Of a DNA stretch of 64,000 bases, positions 10,977 through 21,890 are shown one piece after another (the stretch's first letter is position 1; each line of letters starts with the position of its first letter). Source of the DNA: Macrosoma leucophasiata (taxonomy: Eukaryota > Arthropoda > Insecta > Lepidoptera > Hedylidae); contig JAWQUS010000016.1 of assembly GCA_036365455.1 (NCBI GenBank), positions 13,849,001-13,913,000 of the forward strand, in the 5' to 3' direction. Made by a program: the position numbers and the translations under genes. A model generated the notes under the pieces. That model did not search any database. It saw nothing but the letters and a program-made list of their open reading frames with translations, and was not told where the DNA came from.

Positions 10977-11186
10977 AACAATTTAATAAAATTAAATACG
11001 CTTACACTCACAGCCCCACAGTAGGTATAAGCCTGTGTCGTGACAAACAACAACATACACAAACACCCAGACCCGAAACAAATATCGGTAGGCCATACAA
11101 ATATTTATCCCGGTGCGGGGATCGAACCCGCGACCCTTCGAATCAAACGGTCATCTCACACCGCTGGACTAACCAGGTTGTCAACA
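10977..11186 (-). mobile_element. tRNA-derived SINE, family C
   Basis: Second copy of the element at 893-1102. On the minus strand the A box TAGTCCAGCGG and the B box GGTTCGATCC both match Pol III consensus. The body ends near GCTGTGAGTGTAAGCGTATT and an AT-rich tail. No clear target-site duplication could be read. Confidence 0.8.
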
Positions 11187-11708
11187 TATGCTTAAAATAA
11201 AATATTATATAAAATTCAATGTCATTTTCAAAGGCCTGTCTATAGATATCGCACACGTATAGATTTCATGAAAATTTATTTTTTAAGTTCAGTTCAACCT
11301 TCACATTAAATTTTTTATTTTTGTTTAAAAATTATAAAACAGTTGTCAGAATACATCCACGTAAAAATTATATATTCAGAAATACAACGAAAACTTTTAC
11401 CAGCTTAGCACTATTCCCAGGCACACTTGCGTGTGACCCAACTGTCAAATCTTTTCTTTACTATTGTACCTACTCCATCCATTATTTACAAATGTGAGTC
11501 TCGTTCAATAAATCTGTAAGTAGTTTCAAGGGCCGTCACCTGTCACGAATTCACGGCAAATTTCACCTAGATATCCAAAATAACTCGTAAACTTCGTGAA
11601 ACTTTTTGATTTTTTGAAAGTTGTAAAAACAAAATTCGGTATGAGTTTGTCGAGAGAAATACGGTTAAGGTGCATGTTCATTTTTTTTTAATAATTCTTT
11701 ACCAGTCT
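11187..11708. other. AT-rich stretch, no gene recognised
   Basis: No repeat or coding signal that I can support. Confidence 0.4.
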
Positions 11709-11986
11709 TACCAGCTCCAGTGACGAAGCTCGCGGGCGTAGGCGCCACCGCATTACCTAATATACTTGCCGCTAAATGGTAGTGTTCAGCACTATCGTGT
11801 TCCGGTCAGGTGGTATTGTACGGCCCTGTAATTTACGGCACAGAGGCATAACACCTTAGGCCTCAGGAGTGGTAACGCATCTGTATTTTGACCTCTAGTC
11901 TTTGTGTCTGTCTATAGGTTGCAGTCATCACTTAACATCAATATGAACTGCATGCTAGTTTGCCACATCCATTACATAAAAAAACC
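11709..11986 (+). mobile_element. Family A short retroposon, near full length
   Basis: Runs from AGCTCCAGTGACGAAGCTCG through the intact central block to CCATTACATAAAAAAA. A strong hairpin follows directly at 11993. Confidence 0.8.
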
Positions 11987-11992
11987 CTCAGT

Positions 11993-12026
11993 TCTCCACC
12001 AGTTCACTTAGGTGAACTGGTGGAGA
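11993..12026. repeat. Perfect 15-bp hairpin
   Basis: The arms TCTCCACCAGTTCAC and GTGAACTGGTGGAGA are exact reverse complements around the loop TTAG. The hairpin sits six bases after the A-tail of a family A copy. Confidence 0.8.
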
Positions 12027-12121
12027 TGTTATTATCTTACTTTTTTTTTGCCAAAATCATGTTCTTAGTTAGGTAGTAAATTACAGACCCGATTTTCTGT
12101 TAAATCGAGTATAAAGTTACT

Positions 12122-12162
12122 TGTCTTTTGACCTCTGATTTTTGTGTGGGTCTATAGGCTGT
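12122..12162 (+). mobile_element. Family A fragment
   Basis: Only the block TTTTGACCTCTGATTTTTGT...GTCTATAGGCTG survives. Confidence 0.45.
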
Positions 12163-12371
12163 AATAGATACTCAAGTAATGTGCCTGAAGCTTACTCCTT
12201 CACTGAATAAAATAATTACGTCGAAGGTCTTCAGTTTAGTCCCAGATATAAATAACTAACTGAAGATAATAATCCCTATTATTCCAATAGAAAAGTACTC
12301 TAGAAAAGGACGCGAAAACATAGCTTATGAATCGTGATTGATCTGTATTCATGATAATTAACTATTAAATT

Positions 12372-12628
12372 GACGGAGCTCGCGGGCGTAGGCAACTTCG
12401 CATTAGCTAATATACTTGCCGCTAAATGGTAGTGTTCAACACTATCGTGTTCCGGTCGAGTGGTAATGTACGGCCCTGTAATTTCCGACACAGACTCATA
12501 ACACCGTAGGCCTCAGGAGTGGTAACGCATCTGCATTCTGATCTTGGTCTTCGTGTGGGTGTCTATACGCTGCAGTCATCACTAAACATCTATGTGAACT
12601 GCTTCCTTCTTTGCTACTTATTCTATAG
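12372..12628 (+). mobile_element. Family A short retroposon, 3' end decayed
   Basis: Starts at TGACGGAGCTCGCGGGCGTA, keeps the central block, and ends in a diverged tail (GTGAACTGCTTCCTTCTTTG) without a clear A-run. Confidence 0.7.
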
Positions 12629-13444
12629 ATATTGTACTCGTAAAATTAGTATGTTACTCGCTTTTCGCGAGTTACCCTCATTTCATAAGTCTTGGAAATC
12701 GGTGTGCAAGTATGAACATAATGACGGATGTTGAAGAAGCACGGAAGGTGTGTCACTACCGGGATATCTAGCGCTCCACAATCTCTGTCTACCCCGTGGG
12801 GGACTTGTGGAGAAGATACATACATAAACACATTTAAAATAAAATTATTTTCGAAATTACGTTTCATTCACTGCCTCAGATCACGGAAGCTGAAAAGCGA
12901 TTTTTCGTCACTTTTCAGCGTCGTGTTAAAATATATAATAATTTCAATGGACGTCAGATAGATCCGTTATAATAATTTTATTATTTTGCATAAAAATAGT
13001 CCGTTTTGCACATTCATTAACCAAGAAACAATATTCAGTAATACTTTGCCTTCTAAATTGGCATATTTAATCTCTATATATTTATTACTGGTACCATCGC
13101 AATCAAATGTCTTAATTCCAAACATTTCAACAGATCAGCATACGTACTTAAGATTTTCTAAACAGTTCACAATTTGCTTAAGTGAATGTATCTGATGAGT
13201 GATCTAATCTCGTAAGCCTTTCAAGAGGGACGATGGAACCCCTGTACAAGGAATTTGAAACTCGAATCACGAGCATCCCACGTACCGTGAACTGTTATTA
13301 TTATTAAATATCTACTTGATTTTAAGAGGATTACACAATCGTGGAAAATGATACAATCTAGGTACCTACTGAAGGAATCAACAGTCTTAAAAAATTGTAC
13401 AAATACTTTGTTGTGTCAATTGACATTTTGGAGAGGAAAATGAC
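12629..13444. other. AT-rich stretch, no gene recognised
   Basis: Several overlapping short open frames on both strands (12646-12961) have no recognisable protein features. No repeat could be matched. Confidence 0.4.
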
Positions 13445-13456
13445 ATACAATAACAT

Positions 13457-13737
13457 ATTTTATTTTTAAAGAAAAATGGAAAGAAAAAATTGACTTCAGG
13501 CGAGACTCGAACTCGCGACCTACTGGGAATCTAGTCCAGCCGCTCTTCCAATTGAGCTACTGAAGCCCTGCCCGATTTGTCAAATCTTTCCTTCACATCT
13601 ATTGCATTGCTTTATGGTAGCAGTAGCGCCATCTATTACCAACTGTGCTAGTTAGGCAATTTTTCTTTCCATTTTTCTTTAAAAATAAAATATATTTCAT
13701 AAGCATGTATGTGTTAATGCAAAATAATATAAAACAA
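13457..13737 (-). mobile_element. SINE with inverted arms around a tRNA-like core, family D (copy 2)
   Basis: Flanked by an exact 12-bp direct repeat, ATACAATAACAT (13445-13456 and 13738-13749). It shares with copy 1 the inverted arms, the tRNA-like core with GAGTTCGAGTC, the block AGCGCCATCTATTACCAACT, and the short right-hand end TTAATGC...AATATAAAACAA. Both copies therefore have the same element ends and different target sites, which is strong evidence for independent retroposition. Confidence 0.8.
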
Positions 13738-13749
13738 ATACAATAACAT

Positions 13750-13989
13750 GTTTAAATTTGTGCAAAAAGACATCCATTGCTGGACAAAATCTTCACCCAA
13801 AACAGTGTTGTGACTGAACTGAAGAATGGTAAAGTTATTATCAAAATTAGATAAATTAATCGAAAACGTTTTATTATTTCATTTTATGGCAGAAAATGTT
13901 TTATCCATCTAGACAAAAGTCGCCAGCGCGGCAAAAATCTAATCCTTAAAACAAAAAGCTCTCTAGAACTACTCATTCCTCACATTTCA
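13750..13989. other. AT-rich flank upstream of candidate promoter
   Basis: Begins with a diverged CATTGCTGGACAAAATCTTC block like that of family I. The remainder is unassigned. Confidence 0.35.
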
Positions 13990-14291
13990 TTTGATATCAA
14001 TCACGGCTTACATTGTCTCGGCCGAGATCGGGCGAGTTCGGGTAGCATTCGGAAGCGTAGTTGGTAGCGAATGTACTTCAGTTTATCTAGCGAGCTACGA
14101 GGTCCGCACGTATCGGCTACGGCGTAGCGGGAGGTTCGAATGTCTACGAATCTCGTAGGGAGTCGACGACGTTTGAAGTGTTATTAACTGTTTTGGTGGT
14201 AACCGCGCAAGTGATAACGATGCAATGATAGTGTTCTAACGTTTCAAGGATTAGAAAGAGTTATAATTCACATATTTATTTTATGGTAAGT
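13990..14291 (+). promoter_or_regulatory. Candidate CpG-rich promoter, untranslated first exon and splice donor
   Basis: About 27 CpGs fall within 220 bp inside otherwise AT-rich DNA. An arthropod-type initiator TCAGTT lies at 14078-14083. The GC-rich block ends at TTTATTTTATG|GTAAGTCATA: ATG at 14283-14285 abuts a consensus 5' splice donor GTAAGT at 14286-14291. I infer transcription starting near 14080, a roughly 206-base exon, and an intron running right. Upstream ATGs open only very short frames (from 14137, for example), so the exon is probably untranslated or supplies only the start codon. It is single-copy in this window, unlike its surroundings. Promoter elements beyond the initiator were not found; the gene downstream is unknown. 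Confidence 0.45.
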
Positions 14292-15196
14292 CATATTTTA
14301 TTTTTACTTTTAAGGCCTACTAAAAACATGTTGAAATTATTTAATTGTGCATCCTTATTTGGGCGTATTTATATAAAAAATATGATAAAATAAAATAATA
14401 TTTTGTGATATAATAAAAACAACAAGTTTTAATGTTGTCATTTTACTTCCATAAATTATCTATTTTTTAACTTCATGTAAATTCCACAATTTAATTTTAG
14501 TAGAAAATAAATAACACCATATTACGCTTAGTAATATAATCCAAGAATGTACATACTTCATTATTCATAATTCGTACAAACAATATTCGGCATATCTGAT
14601 GATATGATAAAATTAAATTCATCAAAGGAGTTTACACCAAAATATATCAAGCATATTATTGTTATATTATACACGAGACACGAATTAAACGTTGAAACGG
14701 AGCATGAGCATACATTAATTAATTAATTAACTGATACCTACGCCAATAAGGCTAATGAAAACTGATTAACGCTGTCGTTATAATTAAATCAAAATCACCG
14801 TATTTAAACAATTGGTTTACGGGGTACAGCCTTGATTCGAGGCTGTTGGTTAGGAAGAACCGATGTTATTACACGCTTTCAATTTTATGTTATTTTATTG
14901 TTCGAGGCTGGAAGAAAAATATAAATATATGTTTTTAATCTAACAGCAAAGTGATTGAAAAATATTTTTTTTCATTTGGAAAACATGAAAGATTTGATTT
15001 CAAAGAGTAATGTTTTTGAAAATTATTGAAACGTAATTCAAATTCTAAAATATTAAGTTGTCTTAATGACATTATTCTATAATCTTTTTATTTTACTTGA
15101 AATATTTTGGGGTACGTAAGGCGACTATGAGTTAAAATAATGTCTCTTTTAGTCATAATCAAAGTCTTTTCCTAAACGTTGAAAAGCATTTTTCGA
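14292..15196. other. AT-rich stretch, possibly intron
   Basis: Very AT-rich, with no exon or repeat recognised. If the donor at 14286 is real this is intron sequence. Confidence 0.35.
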
Positions 15197-15290
15197 TTGG
15201 CTCCGATAGCTTAGTGGTAAAGCGGCTGAACTGGTTATCCTGAGTTTGCAAGTTTTATCAATACCCGAAATTAAAATTTTCTTTTAATTT
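15197..15290 (+). mobile_element. Decayed tRNA-like SINE core (family D relative)
   Basis: TAGCTTAGTGGTAAAGCGGC resembles the D-arm region of the tRNA-like copy at 19597, and CTGGTTATCCTGAG is shared. The B box is decayed (AGTTTTATCAATACC). Confidence 0.5.
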
Positions 15291-16296
15291 ATAATTTTTC
15301 TATTAGGTGTTATTGCGAAAAATTAAAATATTTTAATGAAATACATTTCAACTTCAATAAATTTATCTTTCTATAAGAATTTCAGTAATTTGCAACTTAT
15401 AGGTATTGTGCGTGAATGATGGAAATTAGATAATGAACCTTTTTCTTCCCAGAATAATCCTTCAAGTGACTACCTTCTAACTACCTTCCTATCCTTATAC
15501 CTACTGTGACTTGAGAACACAAATGTTTGAATAATAATCAGTTAATCAACGATAAAAAAAGTAAACGGTTGAGTGTGTGTGACTCGCATAGGATTTAGAC
15601 CGTACACTTGAAAAATTACGTGTATTACTCTTAAATTTTTTTTATAGTAATCTATGGGTTTGAAGAATTATAAATAAAATAACTTTTCGAAGGGATATTG
15701 GGTAATACGTCATGGTAAAGAGCCATATCGCAGCACGATATTATCGTCAAAACCTGTGTAAAGTCGTATAGTCGTGGGATTTTTATTTACCTCCAAAACT
15801 TCGTAAAATCTCCTAGAAAAGTTCCAATCTCTTTATTGAATCCATCTTATCATCTTTCATAAGGATATTAATTTTAAATTATAAGAAATAATAAAACTTG
15901 GCGTTGGCATGAAGTACAAAAAAACATTGCTATTCAAAGGCAAAAACATATATCCATCAATTAAAGAAGCGCCTAACAGTTAACGATTACAATATTTCTT
16001 TTAAGACAACTTACAATAGATAAATTTATATCAGTCTCTTAAAGAGGTTTCGAAAACTTATTCAAGGATATATTATGTTTCTGGTCAAGACCACTTTTCA
16101 CTAAACCAACCACTTTCACCCAATGATTTATCGGCCAACTGGTCTGCAAGATGAAATCGGGAGAATCACGATATGTTGCGCAAGGTGTTACCCAGCTGAT
16201 AAGTTATAACCTATAATAAACTGACCATCCACTTGTTGGTGCATCCGTCCTGCCTATTTACGAGTATGTACGTGTGAATATTTGAACGTTTTTTAG
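15291..16296. other. AT-rich stretch, no gene recognised
   Basis: No coding region, RNA gene or repeat that I can support. Confidence 0.35.
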
Positions 16297-16577
16297 CTAC
16301 TTAAACGTAACTTAACGCCTGTAATCCCTGACGGGGTAGGCAGAGGTAAATGCATGCATTCGGTCATACAAGCAAACACCCACGATCGCCGGTTACGTAA
16401 TCTCCGGGCACATTACCAAACTTCGAGTTACTGGAAAACTTTCAGAAAATAGATAAATCCCAATAGAACCAGAGATAAAGTATTTTACACCGTTATCTCT
16501 AATATCACCCGACCCGGGAATCGAACCCAGGACCCCAGCGTAGTGGTAGTGGCCTGCTACCACTAGGCTACTGAGGA
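16297..16577 (-). mobile_element. tRNA-derived SINE, family B
   Basis: On the minus strand it starts with a tRNA-like head (CCTAGTGGTAGCAGGCCACT, B box GGTTCGATTCC), continues through ATCTCTGGTTCTATTGGGAT, and ends with the tail CTCTGCCTACCCCGTCAGGG...GTTACGTTT. The middle is shortened relative to the copy at 39737-40047. Confidence 0.8.
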
Positions 16578-17010
16578 AGTTAGGTAGATCAGTTAGTTTA
16601 GGTACTTTATCGCGTAATATGCCTTTTTTTAACTAGCAAACAAGTATACAGTTCACATTGATGGTAAATATCTACATAAACCAGAGATTTAAATTAAGAT
16701 GCGTTGCTACGCCTGAGGCCTAATGTATGCCGGTAATTACGGGGCCGTACACTGTCGTATTCCGGTTTGGTGACTAACATGTATAAGTTTCAATCGATGG
16801 TAAGTTAATACTGCAGGTTATAAACATTTACTAAAAAACCGGAGATAAAAATGAAACGACGAACGAACATCGAGGCAAAGCAACTTAGACCACATGAGTC
16901 GCATGCACATCTGCATTTTCAACTCCGGTTTGTGTAGATTTTTGTAAACTGCAGTATGTATTTACCATCAATATGAACTGATATATGTCAGCCACCATTA
17001 TAACATAAAA
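16578..17010. mobile_element. Two diverged family A relatives, opposite strands
   Basis: 16625-16765 is a minus-strand tail region (AGCAAACAAGTATACAGTTC...). 16875-17010 is a plus-strand relative (CATCTGCATTTTCAACTCCG...AATATGAACTG). Both are much more diverged than other family A copies and may be an older subfamily. Confidence 0.5.
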
Positions 17011-17114
17011 ATATTAAAAACCTAAGGACATTAAACAGTCATGGTCTACATATCTATAGTTATTAGGTTTCAACTTATACGTCATGAAGTCATGACCATC
17101 TATATAGGTATATA

Positions 17115-17342
17115 AAAATCAATTGCTGTTGCGTTAGTCTCGCTAAAACTCGAGAACGGTTTGACTGGTTTTTAATACTTTTTGGAAGTCCAGGGAAGGT
17201 TTAAAAGGTAAGAAAATATGAAGAAATTGAAGTTAACAGTAAATACCACAATTTTATTTTCCCATACAAATAGTCCGTATCTATCAAACCTTTGACACAT
17301 TATTTAATGCTGAGGCAATACGAAGTTTGCCGGGTCAGCTAG
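17115..17342 (+). mobile_element. Helitron-like repeat, family F
   Basis: Starts near ATCAATTGCTGTTGCGTTAG and ends ...GGCAATACGAAGTTTGCC-GGGTCAG-CTAG followed by T. A short GC hairpin about ten bases before a terminal CTAG, with insertion before T, is the Helitron 3' signature. There is no helicase, so it is non-autonomous. A near full-length reverse copy lies at 53179-53437. Confidence 0.65.
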
Positions 17343-17591
17343 TAGTCCATACATAAATCAATATTCTTACAAAAATCTTCCGCTATGACGTCACCTGCCA
17401 CGACTAGTCAACATCCTCATATACACAAATGTAATCGTATAATAAACCCTCGTTGTCTCCGTATCCGATTCCGCTCATGATTCTAGGGTAAATATGATCT
17501 ATTTCTATTGTTTGTTAAGTATAAAGTACGATATATTGATTCCATTAGGTTGTGATGATGAATAAAAGCGCTTGTGATGTTATATGTTATA
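17343..17591. other. Short unassigned stretch
   Basis: No feature recognised. Confidence 0.3.
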
Positions 17592-17650
17592 CTAGCTGCT
17601 CAACCCGCCTTTACACGGGTGCAATGCTACCTACACTACTTCTACTAATA
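17592..17650 (-). mobile_element. Helitron-like 3' end
   Basis: On the minus strand it ends in a CCCG...CGGG hairpin followed by GAGCAG-CTAG-T, matching the Helitron 3' end pattern. Only the 3' terminus is recognisable. Confidence 0.45.
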
Positions 17651-17696
17651 CGGTACTCATCTAAGGGTTGCAAAACGGCCAAATGTACGGCCGTAC

Positions 17697-17866
17697 GTAC
17701 GGTTGAATGTACGGCCTAGTGATTTCCGGCACAGAGGCATAACACCTTAGGCCTCAGGAGTGGTAACGCATCTGCATTTTCACCTTGTCAGTGTCTATAG
17801 GCTGCAGTCATCACTTAAGATCAATATGAACTGCATGCTTGTTTACCACTTCCATTACATAAAAAA
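17697..17866 (+). mobile_element. Family A short retroposon, 5'-truncated
   Basis: Contains ATTTCCGGCACAGAGGCATA through CCATTACATAAAAAA. The first half of the element is missing. Confidence 0.75.
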
Positions 17867-18202
17867 GCGGTAATTTTTCCTGAAATTGACCCTGCTGTAT
17901 CTGTTGCATACATACTATCAACCCAAGAGACACACCCTTACGGGTCTTTTTCAAGAGAATTTCGCAATGTCTTAGGTAGCAAACCACGCCCTAAAAAGAA
18001 TCACTTTGCATAATTTGAGACTCCGAAATTTCATAGAAACTATTCATCCCAATAGCAATTTTAAGAGTCGAATTTTAAACAATCCCGTCTGAGTGGGCAT
18101 CTACGTCCTAAAAAGAACGCTCCATCCAACATTTGAGACTCTTGTTCTTCCTTGTGCTTGTATTTCCCGAGATTTCACTATGAGTGAGAAACCTTTCGCT
18201 TT
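17867..18202. other. Unassigned stretch with weak internal repeats
   Basis: Two diverged blocks share CCCTAAAAAGAATCACTTTG and TCCTAAAAAGAACGCTCCAT-like wording with a following TTTGAGACTC, suggesting a small direct duplication (about 17970-18035 and 18095-18150). No gene seen. Confidence 0.35.
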
Positions 18203-18793
18203 TATACAACATGTAACGGAAATAATGCACACTCTTAAACACCTCCATTAGAAAATTGAGTTATAATCATAATACATGAACTGAAATTACATGTTTATGT
18301 ATTTAAAAAAAAATATTTAAGAAGCAAGTTGTCCTCAATTTGTACGAACATTATGCACACCCTATGCATACTTACTCTACCTTCATCTACGACCGCACAT
18401 AAAACACAAAACAACTCACATACGTACACTGTAGCAATGTGATGTACGCAGGTTACTCTATAACCTGCGTACCCCTATTTACACTCGCTATTAATAAGAT
18501 TCATTTTGATTACATATTTTATTTCTTAAATTATTATTAATAATAAAATGCACGTCTCAGCGAGTTTTAATAAACTTGTTGAGACTTGCAATTTATTTCG
18601 GATAGACGTTACTCTCATTTTCATTTGTATTGACTGTTCATCAAATGGGTGACCATAATATCCATTATCCATAATTGTAATTAATTTTAGGACAAAATAT
18701 TACCTATATTAAAAATGACTAAAATCGATTCGGTTATCGATTTTTAGTAAACTAGTTTCGCGTTGTACAATTAATCCTGTTACACGTTGTATA
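18203..18793 (+). mobile_element. Short-TIR DNA transposon, family J, copy 1
   Basis: The ends are TATACAACATGTAAC and GTTACACGTTGTATA, 15-bp inverted repeats with one mismatch. The 591-bp body has no transposase. A reverse copy of 557 bp with the same body (ACAAATTGAGGACAACTT..., CACCCATTTGGTGAACAGTC) lies at 61223-61779, which defines both ends. Superfamily not assigned; the target duplication may be TA or TATA. Confidence 0.7.
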
Positions 18794-18847
18794 TACCTAT
18801 ATACAACGTGTAACAAATTGAATAATCTATACCTATAGATTATTCAA
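18778..18847. repeat. Two adjacent perfect palindromes
   Basis: Palindrome 1 has 18-bp arms (18778-18795 and 18798-18815) and includes the right end of family J. Palindrome 2 has 14-bp arms (18818-18831 and 18834-18847). Both arms meet at the same centre, TATA-CC-TATA. Confidence 0.9.
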
Positions 18848-19596
18848 TAAACAAGATGATGAAATTAGATATCTAAAAAAATCACTAAGTAAATTCGAAA
18901 GGCTCGCCATGGTACTTGAAAAACTAAATTGGCGGAACCGTAGGTAATTGGACGGTGCACGTATGCTTGAGTGCATGCATTTACTTTTGTCTGCCCTTCC
19001 GGGTATTTTAGACGTGAAGTAAAACTTAAAAGTTTATCTCAATCATTCTGATTCTGCCGATATTTGTTTTTCTTACAGTTTGTCGCCATGCAATCTCATC
19101 TTTTTCAGACTGCGAGGTTTCTTTGGATTCTTAGTATAGGAATGCGTACAAAAGGAATTGTTTTCCATTATTTTTATACGGGAAAATATTTTATTGCACA
19201 TTAAAAATACCCATGGAATGCAATACCATTTCTATCCCTACTTCCTCGTGAAAATGATGGAAGGTGCTTCACAAAGTACTAAAAAAGGTGAGTATATTAT
19301 TGCAGTTTCATCGCTGATGTTACAAAAGCCAAACATTCCAGGCAAAGAGATTACCTTGTTGTTACTATTTACAGTCAAATTTTTCTTTCCGTTTTTTTCT
19401 AATTTCTAAAAGTTCACTCGCATATGTTATTGCGTAAAATAAGTAGTACAATTATTAAGGGAACAGCGACATCTTAACGATATTGTATAAACTGCAAATT
19501 CTTTCATATCGGTTGTACGTAGCGTATATATTAATTAGTTATCAATGGATGTCGTTCACCGATCCTAAATTGGTTAAAAATAGTGTGGGACTTCGG
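18848..19596. mobile_element. Repeat fragments, no gene
   Basis: 18960-19027 is a diverged plus-strand family B tail (GCATTTACTTTTGTCTGCCC). 19072-19180 is the first copy of repeat K (see 20165). 19377-19405 is an orphan copy of the family D end (AATTTTTCTTTCCGTTTTTT). The rest is unassigned. Confidence 0.45.
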
Positions 19597-19690
19597 TAGC
19601 TAAGTGGTAAAGCAGTTGGACTGGTTATCCTGAGGTCGCAGGTTCGATTCCTGCCCGAAGTCAAATTTTTCTTTCCGTTTTTCTTTGATT
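19597..19690 (+). mobile_element. tRNA-like SINE core followed by family D end
   Basis: ACTTCGG (acceptor) pairs perfectly with CCGAAGT; the D arm is GCTAAGTGGTAAAGC; the T arm GCAGG-TTCGATT-CCTGC is perfect. The anticodon stem is imperfect; if CTGGTTA is the loop the anticodon would read GGT. The sequence runs straight into AATTTTTCTTTCCGTTTTTC, the family D end, so it is better read as a SINE head than as a tRNA gene. A functional tRNA-Thr is unlikely given the weak anticodon stem. Confidence 0.6.
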
Positions 19691-20164
19691 TCGATAAGAT
19701 TACCTTGTTTGAGTTATACTCATATTTCCCTATAAAAACTTAGTTAATTTTGAAGACAAACAGAAAGTATTATTCTTTTAGAAGTGGTTATCCTTATCGT
19801 TTGTACTCCACCCCATCCATAATCTACATGTCTCAAAATTTGTAGTACGAAATGGAGAAAATGGAGACTGAGCTTGGTTTCTAGTTCATAATTTTTTAGC
19901 TTTTCTAGTACCTCATTTTAAAACATGAAAGACGAAGTATTCCGAAAATTAAGATTAAGTATATCATCAATCAGTATTATTCAAATATCACAACTAAAGT
20001 TTAGAAAAATACAGAAACATTTAGGCGAACAGTGATCTTGTAGGTATTTAAAGTGTGCGGTTTAATACGATTGGAATCCTTTCAAAAAGGTGACCTGAAA
20101 CATACTTCACAGATGTTATAATTCATGTCCAATAAAGGCGTGTTTGGCATTTTAGTTATTCCAA
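19691..20164. other. AT-rich stretch, no gene recognised
   Basis: No supported feature. Confidence 0.35.
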
Positions 20165-20280
20165 TAAAAGTGGTCGCAAAGCGGATCAGTCGGCAACATT
20201 TGATTTACAGTTTGTCGCGATGCCATTTAATCTATTTTGAACTGAAAATTCGTTTCAAATACTCAGACTTCACTCTCAAA
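20165..20280. repeat. Local dispersed repeat K (copy 2 of 3)
   Basis: AAAGCGGATCAGTCGGC, TTTGATTTACAGTTTGTCGC and CGTTTCAAATACTCAGA recur with changes at 22183-22325, and partly at 19072-19180 (ACAGTTTGTCGCCATGC..., AATGCGTACAAAAGGAATTG). The three copies lie within 3.3 kb in the same orientation. Family unknown. Confidence 0.55.
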
Positions 20281-21351
20281 AGCTTTTTTTTATGAAATTG
20301 TTTTTAACCAATACCTGTAGAAGTGTGAATTGGAATAAAACATAGTCGTAGTACCTGCTAGCCGATTTTTTCACCTTTTATTTTGAAGATATTCAAGATT
20401 ACGTTTTTCAAAATCATCAACAAATCGATGATTAACTATACAAAGATGCCGATGTTTTTAGGGTATCGTAGACTACACAGAACTCTTATAGTTTCACCAT
20501 ATCCGTCTGTCCGCTGCTTTAATGAAACTTTTAGTACTAGAAAGCTGTAATTTGGCACGAATTTACATATAAGCTATGTAGAAAAAGGCGTAAAATAACA
20601 TTTTAATTTAATTTTTTTTTTTGGGTACCTGTCGGACGCATAATGTAGAGATGTATTTATCACGCATCTCATCGAGCGGGGTATTACTGAATAGGTCTTT
20701 AAAAATATTTTGAATAATTTTTAATTTTCATAATATAATTCAGTTTGTGAAATGTTAAATTCTTTTTTCGTTAAAGCCCCCATTATTTTGTGTCCTCGTT
20801 ATATCAGCGTCATGGATGCTGTTGGAAGTACTATTCATTATATTATTATGCTATATCATTTAAACAAGCTTACTAATTTTTGAGGTTTATATCAATGGGA
20901 GCTGAGTCAATGAACGATTTCATTTCCTAGACTTGTAAGTTTGTAAAAAAATTAAGGGCACATTGTATTGCTATAGTACTACTACTAATACTAAAGTATA
21001 TATAGGGAATTGAGAAAATTTCATTGTTTGTTCGAAACAAAACTTTTGACAACGCCCCTAGTTTTAAGTAAACCGCCTTCAAATCCGTTGAGTAGTTTTG
21101 AAGTTATAACGTACCAGACAGACACACAGACAATAATTCCAAAAACAGTTTTTTTTGGTTTCTGTTGCTCTTCTTTAATCGCCCGTATCAGTTTTTTGCA
21201 AAAATATTTAATACAGACTCTCGATTTTTACTCTCTTATTATATGTATTGATTAGATTTATATTGACCTGATGTATGTCTATTGTCATTTACTTTTGTAA
21301 TTTGACGCGTCCACGACCGATTTATAAAATTCTACTTGTGTAATGAAAAAA
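20281..21351. other. AT-rich stretch, no gene recognised
   Basis: Unassigned. Part near 20985-21180 (AGTAGTTTTGAAGTTATAAC, then CAGACAGACACACAGACAAT) resembles the body of lepidopteran Helitron-like repeats. Confidence 0.35.
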
Positions 21352-21800
21352 AAACCGGACAAGCGCGAGTTCGACTCGCGTGGTGAGGGATCCGTACATA
21401 ATCTAAATTTAATGTGTTTTTTTTTAGAATTTTCGATTTAATTTGAATACTCAAACTTCTTAAAGGTTTTCCAGTAATCTATAGGCAAAGAACTATTTTC
21501 CACATTTTTGGGAAGGGGAATGGTCAATTTTCGTCGTTTTTCTTAAATAACTTCAAATTTGTTTATGCAAAAATTATAAAAAAATATATCTGAAATGCTG
21601 ACAACAACTTCTTTCATTTGATATGTCACACGATACAGGTTACGATTTTTTTTTAATTTTCTGATTTTCCCCCCGAACGTGGCCCCCTTGTTTAAAATTT
21701 ATTATTATACTTGACGTGTTCATATTTGGGTCACCAATTTACATATATTCATCAAATTTCAACTCAATCGGTCGAGTAGTTTCGGAGCAAATTGGCTGTG

Positions 21801-21835
<35 letters not shown>

Positions 21836-21890
21836 CACGAGTGATCCTATAAGAGTTCCTTTTTTCCTTTTAAGGTACGGAACCCTAAAA
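21352..21890 (+). mobile_element. Dispersed repeat family L, full-length-like copy
   Basis: Begins ACCGGACAAGCGCGAGTTCG with GACTCGCG and ends GGTACGGAACCCTAAAAA after a CAGACAGACAGACAGACAGA run at about 21811-21833. Related pieces lie at 37721-38110 (+), 43203-43330 (+), 47560-47935 (-) and 52762-53119 (-). Known lepidopteran repeats start and end like this. Non-coding; class uncertain. Confidence 0.6.

Noticed and set aside
12646..12961. Overlapping 73- and 77-codon frames on opposite strands
   Set aside because: No protein features, no repeats, and mutual overlap; expected by chance at this length.
19597..19670. Possible functional tRNA-Thr gene (loop reading GGT)
   Set aside because: The anticodon stem is weak and the sequence continues directly into the family D SINE end; decayed relatives exist at 15197.
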